DNA from: a virus
Reading direction: 5' to 3' (one strand)
IMG/VR virus record: IMGVR_UViG_3300048583_000034
Location: 35,181-99,180 of that record
DNA: 64,000 nucleotides
Under the pieces are notes generated by a model. It was not told the origin of the DNA and made no database searches. It saw only the letters and a list, made by a program, of their open reading frames with translations. Shown piece after piece: positions 6,765 to 14,919 of this stretch. The position numbers and the translations under genes were made by a program. Within the stretch, counting starts at the first letter, position 1, and each line of letters begins with the position of its first letter.

Positions 6765-7276
6765 ATGTATTACTAGGAGTAACTGGAAGTGTTGCGGCAA
6801 CACTGAATCCGAAGCTGGAATATGCTATGAAGGATGCTGATCATATTATCAGAACTGTCTTAACCGAGTCTGCTAAGAGATTCACATATTCTACTCAAAC
6901 ATCATATGATGATGAAGATGAATGGAGATATTATGAGGCAGAATCTAGAGTTCTGCATATTGACTTAGTCAAATGGGCCGATATATTCTTGATTGCTCCT
7001 TGCACTGCCAACACCCTTTCAAAAATCGAAGTCGGTATTTGTGATAATCTTTTAACATCTTGTGTCAGAGCTTGGCCTATGGATAAGAGGAGAATCATAT
7101 TAGCACCTGCAATGAATACAGAGATGTGGAACAAACCACATATCGATAGACAATATGATTCTATGGCAAGATCTGGTAATTATGATTGGGTTATGCCAGT
7201 GGAAAAGAAATTATATTGTGGAGACACAGGCATTGGTGCCATGGCAGATATTAGAGATATTATAAAAAGATTATGA
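6761..7276 (+). CDS. Phosphopantothenoylcysteine decarboxylase-like flavoprotein (CoaC type)
   Basis: A 171-residue protein with HFCD flavoprotein features: GVTGSVAA at the N-terminus, a histidine before DLVKWADIFLIAPCTANT, APAMNTEMWNKP and LYCGDTGIGAM. In the family the histidine, the PAMN motif and the cysteine of the last motif are needed for FMN-dependent decarboxylation to 4'-phosphopantetheine. It follows the CoaB-like gene directly, so the pair could carry out two successive CoA steps. Confidence 0.8.
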   Translation: MNVLLGVTGSVAATLNPKLEYAMKDADHIIRTVLTESAKRFTYSTQTSYDDEDEWRYYEAESRVLHIDLVKWADIFLIAPCTANTLSKIEVGICDNLLTSCVRAWPMDKRRIILAPAMNTEMWNKPHIDRQYDSMARSGNYDWVMPVEKKLYCGDTGIGAMADIRDIIKRL

Positions 7277-7677
7277 GTAAACAAATAGAATTGGTGGAGG
7301 AATTGTTTGACGAGTTACATGAATTAGCAGTCTGGGAGGGTTGCGAAACTGGGGATTTGTGTCATAGTCTGATGGATATTTGGGAAGGTTATAGCTCATA
7401 CATGTCATTAGACCTTCAGCAATCATTAGAGAATGAGATTAGATTACTGTATGGAATTTTAAAAGAACAAAAGGATGAAGAGGATGCTGAGAAAGAATTA
7501 GCCAAACAAATCTTCGGACCAGCTACAAGGATCTCGATGAAAATCAATGATCTCACCTTTGAAGTTACTCTCAAAAGAGAAGTAAATAATAGAGACCATA
7601 AAGACATGGCACTAGCTCTTAAGGAAGTTGTTGCGATGTTGGAAGCTGAAGAAGTAGAAGACCCAGATATTTTTTGA
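7273..7677 (+). CDS. Hypothetical protein, 134 aa
   Basis: An acidic, mostly helical protein overlapping the CoaC-like gene by 4 nt. The N-terminal half has ELFDELHELAVWEGCETGDL. The C-terminal half has a beta-rich stretch ISMKINDLTFEVTL and an acidic tail. No family recognised. Confidence 0.65.
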   Translation: MSKQIELVEELFDELHELAVWEGCETGDLCHSLMDIWEGYSSYMSLDLQQSLENEIRLLYGILKEQKDEEDAEKELAKQIFGPATRISMKINDLTFEVTLKREVNNRDHKDMALALKEVVAMLEAEEVEDPDIF

Positions 7678-7687
7678 TACGGTGAAG

Positions 7688-8131
7688 ATGCAATTAGTAA
7701 AGATTAAACTAATCCACCCGGATGCTAAGGTTCCATTCAGACACCACAACAACGATGCTTGTTATGATTGTGTTGCTGTGGGTAAGACAGACATGGGTAA
7801 TGGTATTATCAAGTATGACTTGGGATTTGCTCTGGAGATCCCAGAGAACACACAAGTAGATTTCAGACCGAGATCATCCGTATATAAAACTGGTCTATCC
7901 CTAAGCAACTGTATTGTTACAGGAGATGAAGGATACCGTGGTGAATATATGGTGGTATTCTATCATGTTCTACCACAACTTCCAGCTTACGAAATTGGTG
8001 ATAGGATTGTTCAGATGCAAATTAGAACAAGAGAAGACTGTGTTTTTGAGATCGTGGAAGAAATGTCTGACTCTAGTAGAGCGACAGGTGGATTTGGTTC
8101 TACGGATTTACTAACCCCACCGACTAAATAA
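7688..8131 (+). CDS. dut: dUTPase
   Basis: A 147-residue protein with the five trimeric dUTPase motifs: DACYD, PRSSVYKTG, GDEGYRGEY, GDRIVQMQI and RATGGFGSTD. It hydrolyses dUTP to dUMP, keeping uracil out of DNA and feeding thymidylate synthesis together with the ThyX gene downstream. A GTG at 7682 is in frame, but the ATG at 7688 is preferred. Confidence 0.93.
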   Translation: MQLVKIKLIHPDAKVPFRHHNNDACYDCVAVGKTDMGNGIIKYDLGFALEIPENTQVDFRPRSSVYKTGLSLSNCIVTGDEGYRGEYMVVFYHVLPQLPAYEIGDRIVQMQIRTREDCVFEIVEEMSDSSRATGGFGSTDLLTPPTK

Positions 8132-8135
8132 CTAT

Positions 8136-8840
8136 GTGTTCAATAAAGTAACAATAAATGAAGAGGAGACAATTCGTAGGTATGGGTATCTACCAAAAGA
8201 GAATAACCGAGACGGTAATAAAATGTGTGTTGTTAAATGCACACACTGTTCAAAGTTAATAGATCGTCAGTTTTCTAATAAAGATTCTATGCATAGTTGT
8301 CCTATAATAGATGGACAAAATAAAAAATGTTTTAAGTGTAAAACTTGGAAAGATTATTCCCTTTTTGTAAAAAATAAAAAGGGAAGTGGTGGGGTGGGAA
8401 AATTGTGTAGAGAGTGTTATAATAACTATGATTGTGTTAAACTAGCGGATAAAAGAAAGAACGAAAGATTGAAGTCGTCATTCACCAATGATCTCAATTT
8501 ATACTTATCTAAACGCGAGAGTCAGATCAAACATCAAGCCAAATATAGGGGACATGAATATGATTTAGATGTTGAATATGTTCGAGAATTGTGGGATACC
8601 CAAAATGGGAAATGTTATTACACCGGATTGGACATGATAGCAGATGGTAGAGTAAATGGCTTTCAGGGTTGGAATTGTCCATCATTTGATAGAAAGTCTC
8701 CAGAGTTGGGTTATGTAAAAGGAAATGTGGTGTGGTGTTGTTTTGCAGTGAATTCGTTTAAACAAAGCTTAAGCGAATCAGAATTTGGGGAAAAAATTAA
8801 ATCTATAACATGGCCATTTTTAAACAAATCAAATTTGTAG
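8136..8840 (+). CDS. HNH-type homing endonuclease
   Basis: A 234-residue protein with two N-terminal cysteine pairs (CTHC, CFKC) and a C-terminal His-Me finger nuclease: GKCYYTGLDM, SFDRKSPELGY and GNVVWCCFAVNSFKQ. The start is GTG, five bases after a class B TAAATA box; the ATG two bases earlier hits a stop. It splits the dUTPase operon. Confidence 0.78.
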   Translation: MFNKVTINEEETIRRYGYLPKENNRDGNKMCVVKCTHCSKLIDRQFSNKDSMHSCPIIDGQNKKCFKCKTWKDYSLFVKNKKGSGGVGKLCRECYNNYDCVKLADKRKNERLKSSFTNDLNLYLSKRESQIKHQAKYRGHEYDLDVEYVRELWDTQNGKCYYTGLDMIADGRVNGFQGWNCPSFDRKSPELGYVKGNVVWCCFAVNSFKQSLSESEFGEKIKSITWPFLNKSNL

Positions 8841-8841
8841 T

Positions 8842-9150
8842 ATGAACGAGAAGATCTTAAACTTATACAACCAGATGGAATGTGTTGGTCTTCAAGATGG
8901 TGCGTCGTTCAAAGCTGTTATCATGGTGTATGGTAAGTGTATGAACTCCGAAATTTCGTGTGACAAGTATGCGAAATTTCTGATCAACGACTTCAAAGCT
9001 TTAGAAAACAAAATAGGGACAAGCATCTACACTATCGTAGACCCATTGAAACTTAGGACTCTTTTTTCTATATCGGAGCAATATAATTGGTTCAACAGAA
9101 AAGAACTCGTTTCCTTTGTAGACTATTATATCTCAAGGGATCTCCCATGA
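8842..9150 (+). CDS. Hypothetical protein, 102 aa
   Basis: Starts one base after the HNH stop and ends inside a convergent lipoprotein gene. Predominantly helical. No family recognised. Confidence 0.6.
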   Translation: MNEKILNLYNQMECVGLQDGASFKAVIMVYGKCMNSEISCDKYAKFLINDFKALENKIGTSIYTIVDPLKLRTLFSISEQYNWFNRKELVSFVDYYISRDLP

Positions 9151-9276
9151 GAATCCGATGTCTGCACCTTTATACTCTCCTTGTTCACCAGTTTTAAACT
9201 CTGTAGTGACTTTGTTGGGGACTGGAGCACATGCCAGTAGAGACAGAGATATAATAATCACTAATGAAATTTTCAT
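9133..9276 (-). CDS. Small lipoprotein, 47 aa
   Basis: MKISLVIIISLSLLAC is a signal peptide ending in a lipobox with the acylated cysteine near residue 16, followed by about 30 polar residues. It begins 6 nt after the endolysin stop and is the last gene of the lysis cassette. It may be an outer-membrane spanin partner or an exclusion lipoprotein. Confidence 0.65.
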   Translation of the reverse strand: MKISLVIIISLSLLACAPVPNKVTTEFKTGEQGEYKGADIGFSWEIP

Positions 9277-9282
9277 AACTAA

Positions 9283-10065
9283 TTAAAGATTAGCTGCTTG
9301 CATGTGCATAAAATCGTAGTTTCTGGCTTTACCTAAAGAAGTCCATCCTTCGGCTTCGACAATTTTCCAGAATGGTGCATATTCAGGACGAGCAAAGTAT
9401 GCTCTAGTTTTATCCCACTTCAATTGATTTCTATCTGGGTCAAGATCGATGGCAGCACCCCAAGAGTGGATACTCCAAGAGCTTCCACCTCTCATCTTAC
9501 GAACGTTTAGACATCCACCGAAAGAGTCTAGTTTAAGTTCTTTGATAGTCGCTATACCATAATGGTCAAGTGTATTCTTTAGAATTCTTTCTAAAGAATC
9601 ATGAACCTTTTCGTGGCAGGTGATTTTTGAAACCACCGAATCTTTATCCCATGCAAGATACATCGGATATGGTAGTTGTAGAGAAGTTTGGTTTGTTCCA
9701 ACTTTACCATAAAATTTAACCATACTATCGTAATCTTGCTTAGGCCAATCGTTATATCTTTTCTTGATATCTACGACTTGCGATACTTCTGGTTTTTTAT
9801 AAACCAAACTATCCTTTTTCAAGAGTTTTTCGTAAGCAGCTTCAGTCATGTTTCCCCACAGGCCATCAATCTCTCCCACTTGAATACCGGCGCGGATAGC
9901 AGCCACTTGGATAATACCAGCGACTAATCTTTCAGAGTTCCATGTCCCCGGAAAATTGTAATATTTATATGCGGCAGTTTGACTAACTTTACCAAAATCC
10001 CCATCTACTTTGCCAGTATATAAACCAGCGTCCTTCAAAATAGTTTGTGCTAGTTTAGTTTTCAT
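9283..10065 (-). CDS. Endolysin: peptidoglycan-binding repeats plus M15 peptidase
   Basis: A 260-residue protein. Residues about 1-85 hold two peptidoglycan-binding-like repeats (GLYTGKVDGDFGKVSQTAAY, then GEIDGLWGNMTEAAYEKLL). The C-terminus has the M15 zinc motifs: SIHSWGAAIDLD, and FMHMQ near the end. It cleaves peptide cross-bridges of murein during lysis. No signal peptide, so it should depend on a holin. Its start overlaps the upstream membrane gene (ATGA). Confidence 0.9.
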   Translation of the reverse strand: MKTKLAQTILKDAGLYTGKVDGDFGKVSQTAAYKYYNFPGTWNSERLVAGIIQVAAIRAGIQVGEIDGLWGNMTEAAYEKLLKKDSLVYKKPEVSQVVDIKKRYNDWPKQDYDSMVKFYGKVGTNQTSLQLPYPMYLAWDKDSVVSKITCHEKVHDSLERILKNTLDHYGIATIKELKLDSFGGCLNVRKMRGGSSWSIHSWGAAIDLDPDRNQLKWDKTRAYFARPEYAPFWKIVEAEGWTSLGKARNYDFMHMQAANL

Positions 10066-10451
10066 CTGAATGCTTGTGTGTCATCTTGTTCTACCCATTC
10101 TAAAGGAGCATAACTTGGATCGTTTGCGTAATCGTTTCTATATTGTAGAATAATGTTTTGATCTGGAATAGAATTATCTTCTTTCGAAATAATGATTCTC
10201 TTGGTTTCTTCTTTGACTTCTGTTTCCTTAATAGATTTGACACTATAAGCTTTAACCCAAGAATCACCAGAAGCACCCAAGATAAACAAGGAACCGATGG
10301 CTAGGAAGAATTGCATATATGGGGTCGGGTCAAATGCCACACCAATATAAACGTTTACTATTAAAACAATAAACGCACACCCGATGAAGACTGCACTCCA
10401 ACGTTGTCTGTTTCCTTCGAAGAATTTTTCCTTACTTAAAGGGTCTCTCAT
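10062..10451 (-). CDS. Membrane protein, holin candidate
   Basis: A 129-residue protein with a short charged N-terminus, two hydrophobic segments at about residues 19-38 and 46-62, and a long charged cytoplasmic tail. Its place directly before the endolysin suggests a holin or antiholin, but no holin family signature is visible. Confidence 0.6.
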   Translation of the reverse strand: MRDPLSKEKFFEGNRQRWSAVFIGCAFIVLIVNVYIGVAFDPTPYMQFFLAIGSLFILGASGDSWVKAYSVKSIKETEVKEETKRIIISKEDNSIPDQNIILQYRNDYANDPSYAPLEWVEQDDTQAFR

Positions 10452-10453
10452 AA

Positions 10454-11182
10454 TCAGATTCTAAATTTGGCTATTGGGAAATAAATCATCAATATGTTTT
10501 TAATAATGGTCCATGCGATGAACCCGACAGCTAACCCGATAACCCACTTGCGATATACATCAGCCTTAGCAGATTTTTGTTTTTCTTTAGTTAATTGGCT
10601 TTGTAATTGTGTTACTTCATCATTTTTCTTTCCTAGTGAAAGTCCTAAGAAATTATTCTGTGCTCTCAAATTATCAGCTTCGGATTCCTTAGCTAATAAT
10701 TTTTGTTGAGTGATAGAAGCATTCTCTCTGGTTTCTTTAAGAATTTTTTCTTGATTTTTCGTAAGTTCATTTAAGTCTGAGTTTTGTTTTTCGATGAATA
10801 GGTTTCTAGCTTTTACCACCTTTAGGTTCTCTATATGTAGAGAAAGAGTAGCGTCGATAACCGCAGTATCAGGATTTTTCAATCCCTCCTTGATTTTCTC
10901 TGCTTCTGTGATAACTTCCACTATAGCTATTTGCTGATCTGTAATTTCTTTCTTCTGTTCACCAATTTTTTTGTCGATATTCTGATTGGATTTAATTACG
11001 GTGTCGATTCCATCTGAAACCTTTTTCAACTGTGGAACAACACTCTCTGTTTTTGGAGGTGGTGGTGGAACATTAGTTGGGGATGTTATAGGTTGAGCAC
11101 ATCCAAATAATACAAAAGCATATACTAAAACACTAGCCAATACTGTGTTCCTCTTTAATTTGGTGCGTTTCTTATAATTCAT
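10454..11182 (-). CDS. Lipoprotein with C-terminal membrane helix, u-spanin-like
   Basis: A 242-residue protein. The N-terminus has a positively charged signal and lipobox VLFGC. A proline-rich linker and a long coiled coil (about residues 45-205) follow, then a C-terminal transmembrane helix (WVIGLAVGFIAWTIIKNIL). Outer-membrane lipid anchor plus inner-membrane anchor in one chain is the layout of unimolecular spanins such as T1 gp11, which fuse the membranes at lysis. It is longer than typical u-spanins. Confidence 0.7.
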   Translation of the reverse strand: MNYKKRTKLKRNTVLASVLVYAFVLFGCAQPITSPTNVPPPPPKTESVVPQLKKVSDGIDTVIKSNQNIDKKIGEQKKEITDQQIAIVEVITEAEKIKEGLKNPDTAVIDATLSLHIENLKVVKARNLFIEKQNSDLNELTKNQEKILKETRENASITQQKLLAKESEADNLRAQNNFLGLSLGKKNDEVTQLQSQLTKEKQKSAKADVYRKWVIGLAVGFIAWTIIKNILMIYFPIAKFRI

Positions 11183-11511
11183 CTTTGTTCTTTTAATATT
11201 TGTTTTATTTCCACTAAAGACTCTTTGATAGCGATACCATTGTCTTCTAGTCTAGTAACTCTTAAATCCAATCTATTGTAATTAGTATCTAAAACATTCT
11301 TTGCTATATTCCAATCACTATTAGTAAATTTAGATCCCTCAAAAGAGGCTTGAGAAATTTCTATTTGTTGAATCTTTGTTTCCAATGCGGAAATTTTGCC
11401 CCATGCTTGGTTTAAAAACCAAGATGACGCAGCGATTGAAACAGACATAGCGATAGGGAGCAATTTACTAAGCCATGCAGGTTCTTTTTGTTCTGTGTGT
11501 CGATAAGTCAT
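11179..11511 (-). CDS. Membrane-anchored coiled-coil protein
   Basis: A 110-residue protein with one hydrophobic helix near residues 17-36 and a coiled-coil C-terminus. It overlaps the spanin-like gene by 4 nt and is first in the lysis cassette. It could be a holin or a lysis regulator. Upstream, TAAATA lies 16 bases from the ATG, and a TTGACA palindrome stands before it, so promoter use is unclear. Confidence 0.6.
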   Translation of the reverse strand: MTYRHTEQKEPAWLSKLLPIAMSVSIAASSWFLNQAWGKISALETKIQQIEISQASFEGSKFTNSDWNIAKNVLDTNYNRLDLRVTRLEDNGIAIKESLVEIKQILKEQR

Positions 11512-11575
11512 AATCCGGGTGTAATAATATTTAATCATTGACTTGTCAATTATCTTCAAACTCCTAAATAGAAAA

Positions 11576-11938
11576 ATGAGAATTATAATTACACTAATAA
11601 TAGGTTTTGTGTCACTAACTTCCTCATTAGGAAACCAAACAGGAGAGGCTTCTTGGTATGCTATTAAATGTAATGGTGGGACTAGAACAGCTAGTGGTGA
11701 AAAGTTGGTAGATTCTGCGTCAACAGCAGCACATAAAACTCTTCCCTTTGGGACTCTTGTGAAGGTGACGAATTTGAACAATGGAAAAAGTGAAATTGTT
11801 AAAATTAATAACAGGGGGCCATTTATTAAAGGTAGGATAATCGACGTTACCGTAGGAGTAGCCGAACGGTTGGGCTTTAAGAAAAATGGTGTAGCTAAGG
11901 TAAAAGTAGAAGTTGTAGGTAAAGTAACGACAAAATGA
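11576..11938 (+). CDS. RlpA-like secreted protein (double-psi beta-barrel)
   Basis: A 120-residue protein with an N-terminal signal peptide (MRIIITLIIGFVSLTSSLG) and a complete RlpA-type DPBB domain: GEASWYA, GTRTASGE, AAHKTLPFGTLVKVTN and NNRGPFIKGRIIDV. Bacterial RlpA cuts denuded glycan strands. Here it may aid lysis or entry. The ATG at 11576 is five bases after TAAATA, a class B start, and gives a clean signal peptide. Confidence 0.85.
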   Translation: MRIIITLIIGFVSLTSSLGNQTGEASWYAIKCNGGTRTASGEKLVDSASTAAHKTLPFGTLVKVTNLNNGKSEIVKINNRGPFIKGRIIDVTVGVAERLGFKKNGVAKVKVEVVGKVTTK

Positions 11939-12318
11939 AATTTAAAATCTGGAACAATATATTGGAAAAGTTTGTGGATGGTTCGGAGTGGTATGTTAAT
12001 CCATCTGGTCAAGTATTTTTTGAAGATATGATGAATGGTGGGTTGGTGATGGCAGTAGATGACATATATAAAGTTTTGAGGTTTACTGGTCTACACGACT
12101 TATATGGCCAAGAAATTTATGAGGGAGATTTGGTCTCTTTATATTACCATCACGAAAATATCAAAGTGGATGTGTATGAGATCAAGTATGGTTCTGGTAA
12201 ATGGATGCTTGATGATTGGGAGTGTTTGACGGAATACTACCTAGACCACACCCCAAAGTTTGGGGATGTTTGTCGAGTGGTAAAAATTGGGAATGTTTTC
12301 GAGAAGCGTGTTGACTAA
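11935..12318 (+). CDS. YopX-like protein
   Basis: A 127-residue protein with the YopX-family hallmark FTGLHDLYGQEIYEGDLV and an N-terminal FKIWNNILEKF. The family is common in phages and of unknown function. It overlaps the RlpA-like gene by 4 nt. A second copy lies at 13441. Confidence 0.78.
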   Translation: MKFKIWNNILEKFVDGSEWYVNPSGQVFFEDMMNGGLVMAVDDIYKVLRFTGLHDLYGQEIYEGDLVSLYYHHENIKVDVYEIKYGSGKWMLDDWECLTEYYLDHTPKFGDVCRVVKIGNVFEKRVD

Positions 12319-12345
12319 TCTCGTCTTTGTGTTATAATTAATCCA

Positions 12346-13197
12346 ATGATTACTGCAAAGATTATCGCGGACAGCGTCTCCCCACACAATAAAAGATTGA
12401 CAACATTTGAATTGGAATACCCGAGGTTTATCCATTCAGAACTGCTAACCCATCGAATGTTATCAAAGAACGCTGCATCGTCCAGAGCAATCCCTTTGAA
12501 GACTATGATCGGTCTAGTGTGGGACAACCCCGCTGAACCTGTCGAGTGGGGAAAGAACCAGAGTGGGATGCAGGCTAAGGAAAAACTTACAGGGTGGAAC
12601 CTAGCCTTGGCCAAGTTTCTTTGGCACTTCTCCGGGAAGCTTGTTTGTATTTTAGCTTGGATGTTAAGCTTCTCTAAAGTTCATAAGCAAATTGCCAACA
12701 GAATTCTAGAACCTTGGTCACACATTAAAGTTGTAGCTAGTGCAACTGATTGGGATAACTTCTTCCATCTTAGGAACCACAAAGATGCCCAGCCTGAGAT
12801 CCACGAACTTGCGAGACAAATGTGGGAGTTATACAAAGCTTCTGAACCAAAAGCTTTGAGAGAAGGGGAGTGGCATTTGCCATATTTGGATGGATATAAT
12901 GTTTTTCCAGATGAAGATTTTGTCCCATTTAAAGATAATGACATTTCATTATCAGATGCTAAGAAATTATCTGCATCTCTTTGCGCTCAAACATCTTATA
13001 GAAAAGCTGACGAGTCTATCGAAAAAGCTTTGGGTATCTATGATCGCTTAGTAATATCCGTTCCCGTCCATGCTTCCCCATTCGAACACCAAGCTACACC
13101 AGCTAAGAGCAACATTGTGATTTCTGGTAATTTTAGAGGTTGGGTGCAGTTTAGACAAGAAATCCCGAATAACGTTTGTAAGAAATACGTCGCATGA
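12346..13197 (+). CDS. thyX: Flavin-dependent thymidylate synthase
   Basis: A 283-residue protein with the ThyX signature region ELLTHRMLSKNAASSRAIP (THR plus the downstream SSR) and a C-terminal SPFEHQATP and FRGWVQFRQ. It methylates dUMP to dTMP using FAD and methylene-THF. A TATAAT hexamer stands seven bases before the ATG, without the usual upstream class A sequence. Confidence 0.9.
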   Translation: MITAKIIADSVSPHNKRLTTFELEYPRFIHSELLTHRMLSKNAASSRAIPLKTMIGLVWDNPAEPVEWGKNQSGMQAKEKLTGWNLALAKFLWHFSGKLVCILAWMLSFSKVHKQIANRILEPWSHIKVVASATDWDNFFHLRNHKDAQPEIHELARQMWELYKASEPKALREGEWHLPYLDGYNVFPDEDFVPFKDNDISLSDAKKLSASLCAQTSYRKADESIEKALGIYDRLVISVPVHASPFEHQATPAKSNIVISGNFRGWVQFRQEIPNNVCKKYVA

Positions 13198-13451
13198 TTA
13201 CATTAGATGGGACATATACCGAAGGTCTACAAGAACTAGAATACGTATGCAGAGTTATACCATACCATGGAGACTATTATGACCCCATTGGAAGATTGAT
13301 GACAATTGATCATGGTGATGTCCTCTATATGTTGGGTAAGGGAACATGGTTCGCATTATACCAAACACATGAGAAAAGACTTCAGACATTAGAATCTTTG
13401 AATATCTCCGCAATGGAACAATTAAATAATTTACCAACCTATGTCACCTAA
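13194..13451 (+). CDS. Hypothetical protein, 85 aa
   Basis: Overlaps the ThyX stop by 4 nt and the next start by 11 nt, so it is in the same operon. Beta-rich centre and helical end. No family recognised. Confidence 0.6.
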   Translation: MITLDGTYTEGLQELEYVCRVIPYHGDYYDPIGRLMTIDHGDVLYMLGKGTWFALYQTHEKRLQTLESLNISAMEQLNNLPTYVT

Positions 13452-13824
13452 GAAATTCAGAGCTTATTATAAAGGGGATTTTGAAACTCCTGATGGTCCT
13501 TTAAAGTTTGAACAAAAGGTTATCCATGATGAACTTTGGTTTGCATATGATGAAATTCTCAAATACCCTTTTGAATTTCCTTTCTTAGATGATGGTTGGA
13601 TTATTAATCAATGGACTGGGTTATCGGACAAACATGGTAAAGAGATCTACGAAGGTGATATCGTTTATAGTCCCAAGATGGATTATAACTTGGTATGTAA
13701 GTGGGATGTTCGTGGGTGTTGGGTTTTTAGATTACATGATGATGATAAAAGCTTCCATCTGTATTCTACAGAGGACACATTCGAAATCGTGGGTAATTTA
13801 TATGAAAACCCTGAATTAATATAA
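13441..13824 (+). CDS. YopX-like protein, second copy
   Basis: A 127-residue protein with WTGLSDKHGKEIYEGDIV, the YopX core, and FEIVGNLYENPEL at the C-terminus. It is a paralogue of the protein at 11935. Function unknown. Confidence 0.8.
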   Translation: MSPKKFRAYYKGDFETPDGPLKFEQKVIHDELWFAYDEILKYPFEFPFLDDGWIINQWTGLSDKHGKEIYEGDIVYSPKMDYNLVCKWDVRGCWVFRLHDDDKSFHLYSTEDTFEIVGNLYENPELI

Positions 13825-13873
13825 TCGTGCAAAAAGTGCAGAAAAATAATCCTCTAGATTAAATATAGGTGCT

Positions 13874-14425
13874 ATGAATGGACAGATTATAGAAACTCCA
13901 AAATCATCAACGATTGATGAGGCTTGGAAAATGATACCTTCATACGAAGATTATATGATATCCAATTTGGGCAGAGTTAGTTCAAAAAAAGGTAATGCGA
14001 TTGCTCATACTTTAATGAGTCCAACCAACATGAATGGCTATAAAAGAATCAAGTTGAGCAAATTTGGGAAAAGTAAAACCTATTTGGTTCATAGATTAGT
14101 TCTAATAGCGTTTATAGGGATAGATGAAACAAAATCCTTTGCTAATCACAAAAATGGTAATAGGTCAGATAATCGATTAGATAATTTAGAATGGGTAACT
14201 GCTAAAGAAAATGTCAAACATGGGTTTGATGTGTTGGGCAGGACCATGAATTTCGTTAAACCCGTTACACAATATTTAGAAAATGATAGTTTTGTAAAAG
14301 ATTGGACATCTATTATGGAAGCGAGTAAAGGCTTGGGCCTATCTCATTCGTCAATTTCTCAATGTTGCACCCAGAAAAGAAAATCTTGTGGTGGTTATAT
14401 GTGGAAATATTCAAACCAAAAATAA
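13874..14425 (+). CDS. HNH homing endonuclease with NUMOD4
   Basis: A 183-residue protein. Residues 17-40 (AWKMIPSYEDYMISNLGRVS) are a NUMOD4 module. The HNH core is SFANHKNGNRSDNRLDNLEW with VTAKENVKHG. The C-terminus has a NUMOD1-like DNA-binding helix. A TAAATA box lies eight bases upstream. It separates two operon parts. Confidence 0.9.
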   Translation: MNGQIIETPKSSTIDEAWKMIPSYEDYMISNLGRVSSKKGNAIAHTLMSPTNMNGYKRIKLSKFGKSKTYLVHRLVLIAFIGIDETKSFANHKNGNRSDNRLDNLEWVTAKENVKHGFDVLGRTMNFVKPVTQYLENDSFVKDWTSIMEASKGLGLSHSSISQCCTQKRKSCGGYMWKYSNQK

Positions 14426-14427
14426 AT

Positions 14428-14628
14428 ATGAGTATAATTAGAATCGATAAACATAGTGTTCGCTTATGCTGCAACAAGCGAAACTGCCCCGTAGTCACCG
14501 ATTTGGGTAATGGAATTATTCAAATAACGGATGATGATGGTAAAACTATCACCATGAAGCAAGAAGAAGCCGAGATTTTATCTGACGGTGCCAAACTTCT
14601 AAAAGGGGAAAAATTGATCCTTGGCTGA
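14428..14628 (+). CDS. Hypothetical protein, 66 aa
   Basis: Starts 2 nt after the HNH stop. It contains CCNKRNCPVV and LGNGIIQITDDDGKTITMKQ, a pattern seen in small phage proteins. Function unknown. The next gene overlaps its end by 8 nt. Confidence 0.65.
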   Translation: MSIIRIDKHSVRLCCNKRNCPVVTDLGNGIIQITDDDGKTITMKQEEAEILSDGAKLLKGEKLILG

Positions 14629-14911
14629 GTTAATCCAACAATCTTTGACGCTAATAGGCTGTTGCTTTATTATAAAGTATGGAAGTATATTAGAACCAAT
14701 TAAAACCAATTTATACAAAATCCACAAACTAAAAGAATTATTAACATGCTCACTTTGCTTAGGTTTTTGGATAGGTATCATCTTTGGATTGCTATGGACT
14801 GGTTTAACTATACATGTGTTGGAATCAGCATTTTATTCTTCATGCATATGTTGGCTAGCTGATCATCTGCTGATGGTCATGCAAAGGTATATTTACGGAG
14901 AGGATAGTTAA
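14621..14911 (+). CDS. Membrane protein with CxxC, TTG start
   Basis: A 96-residue protein with hydrophobic segments around the conserved-looking LLTCSLCLGFWIG. This resembles the DUF1360-type membrane proteins found in phages. The only start giving the full reading frame is the TTG at 14621, within the upstream gene. Confidence 0.6.
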   Translation: MAELIQQSLTLIGCCFIIKYGSILEPIKTNLYKIHKLKELLTCSLCLGFWIGIIFGLLWTGLTIHVLESAFYSSCICWLADHLLMVMQRYIYGEDS

Positions 14912-14919
14912 ATATTTGA

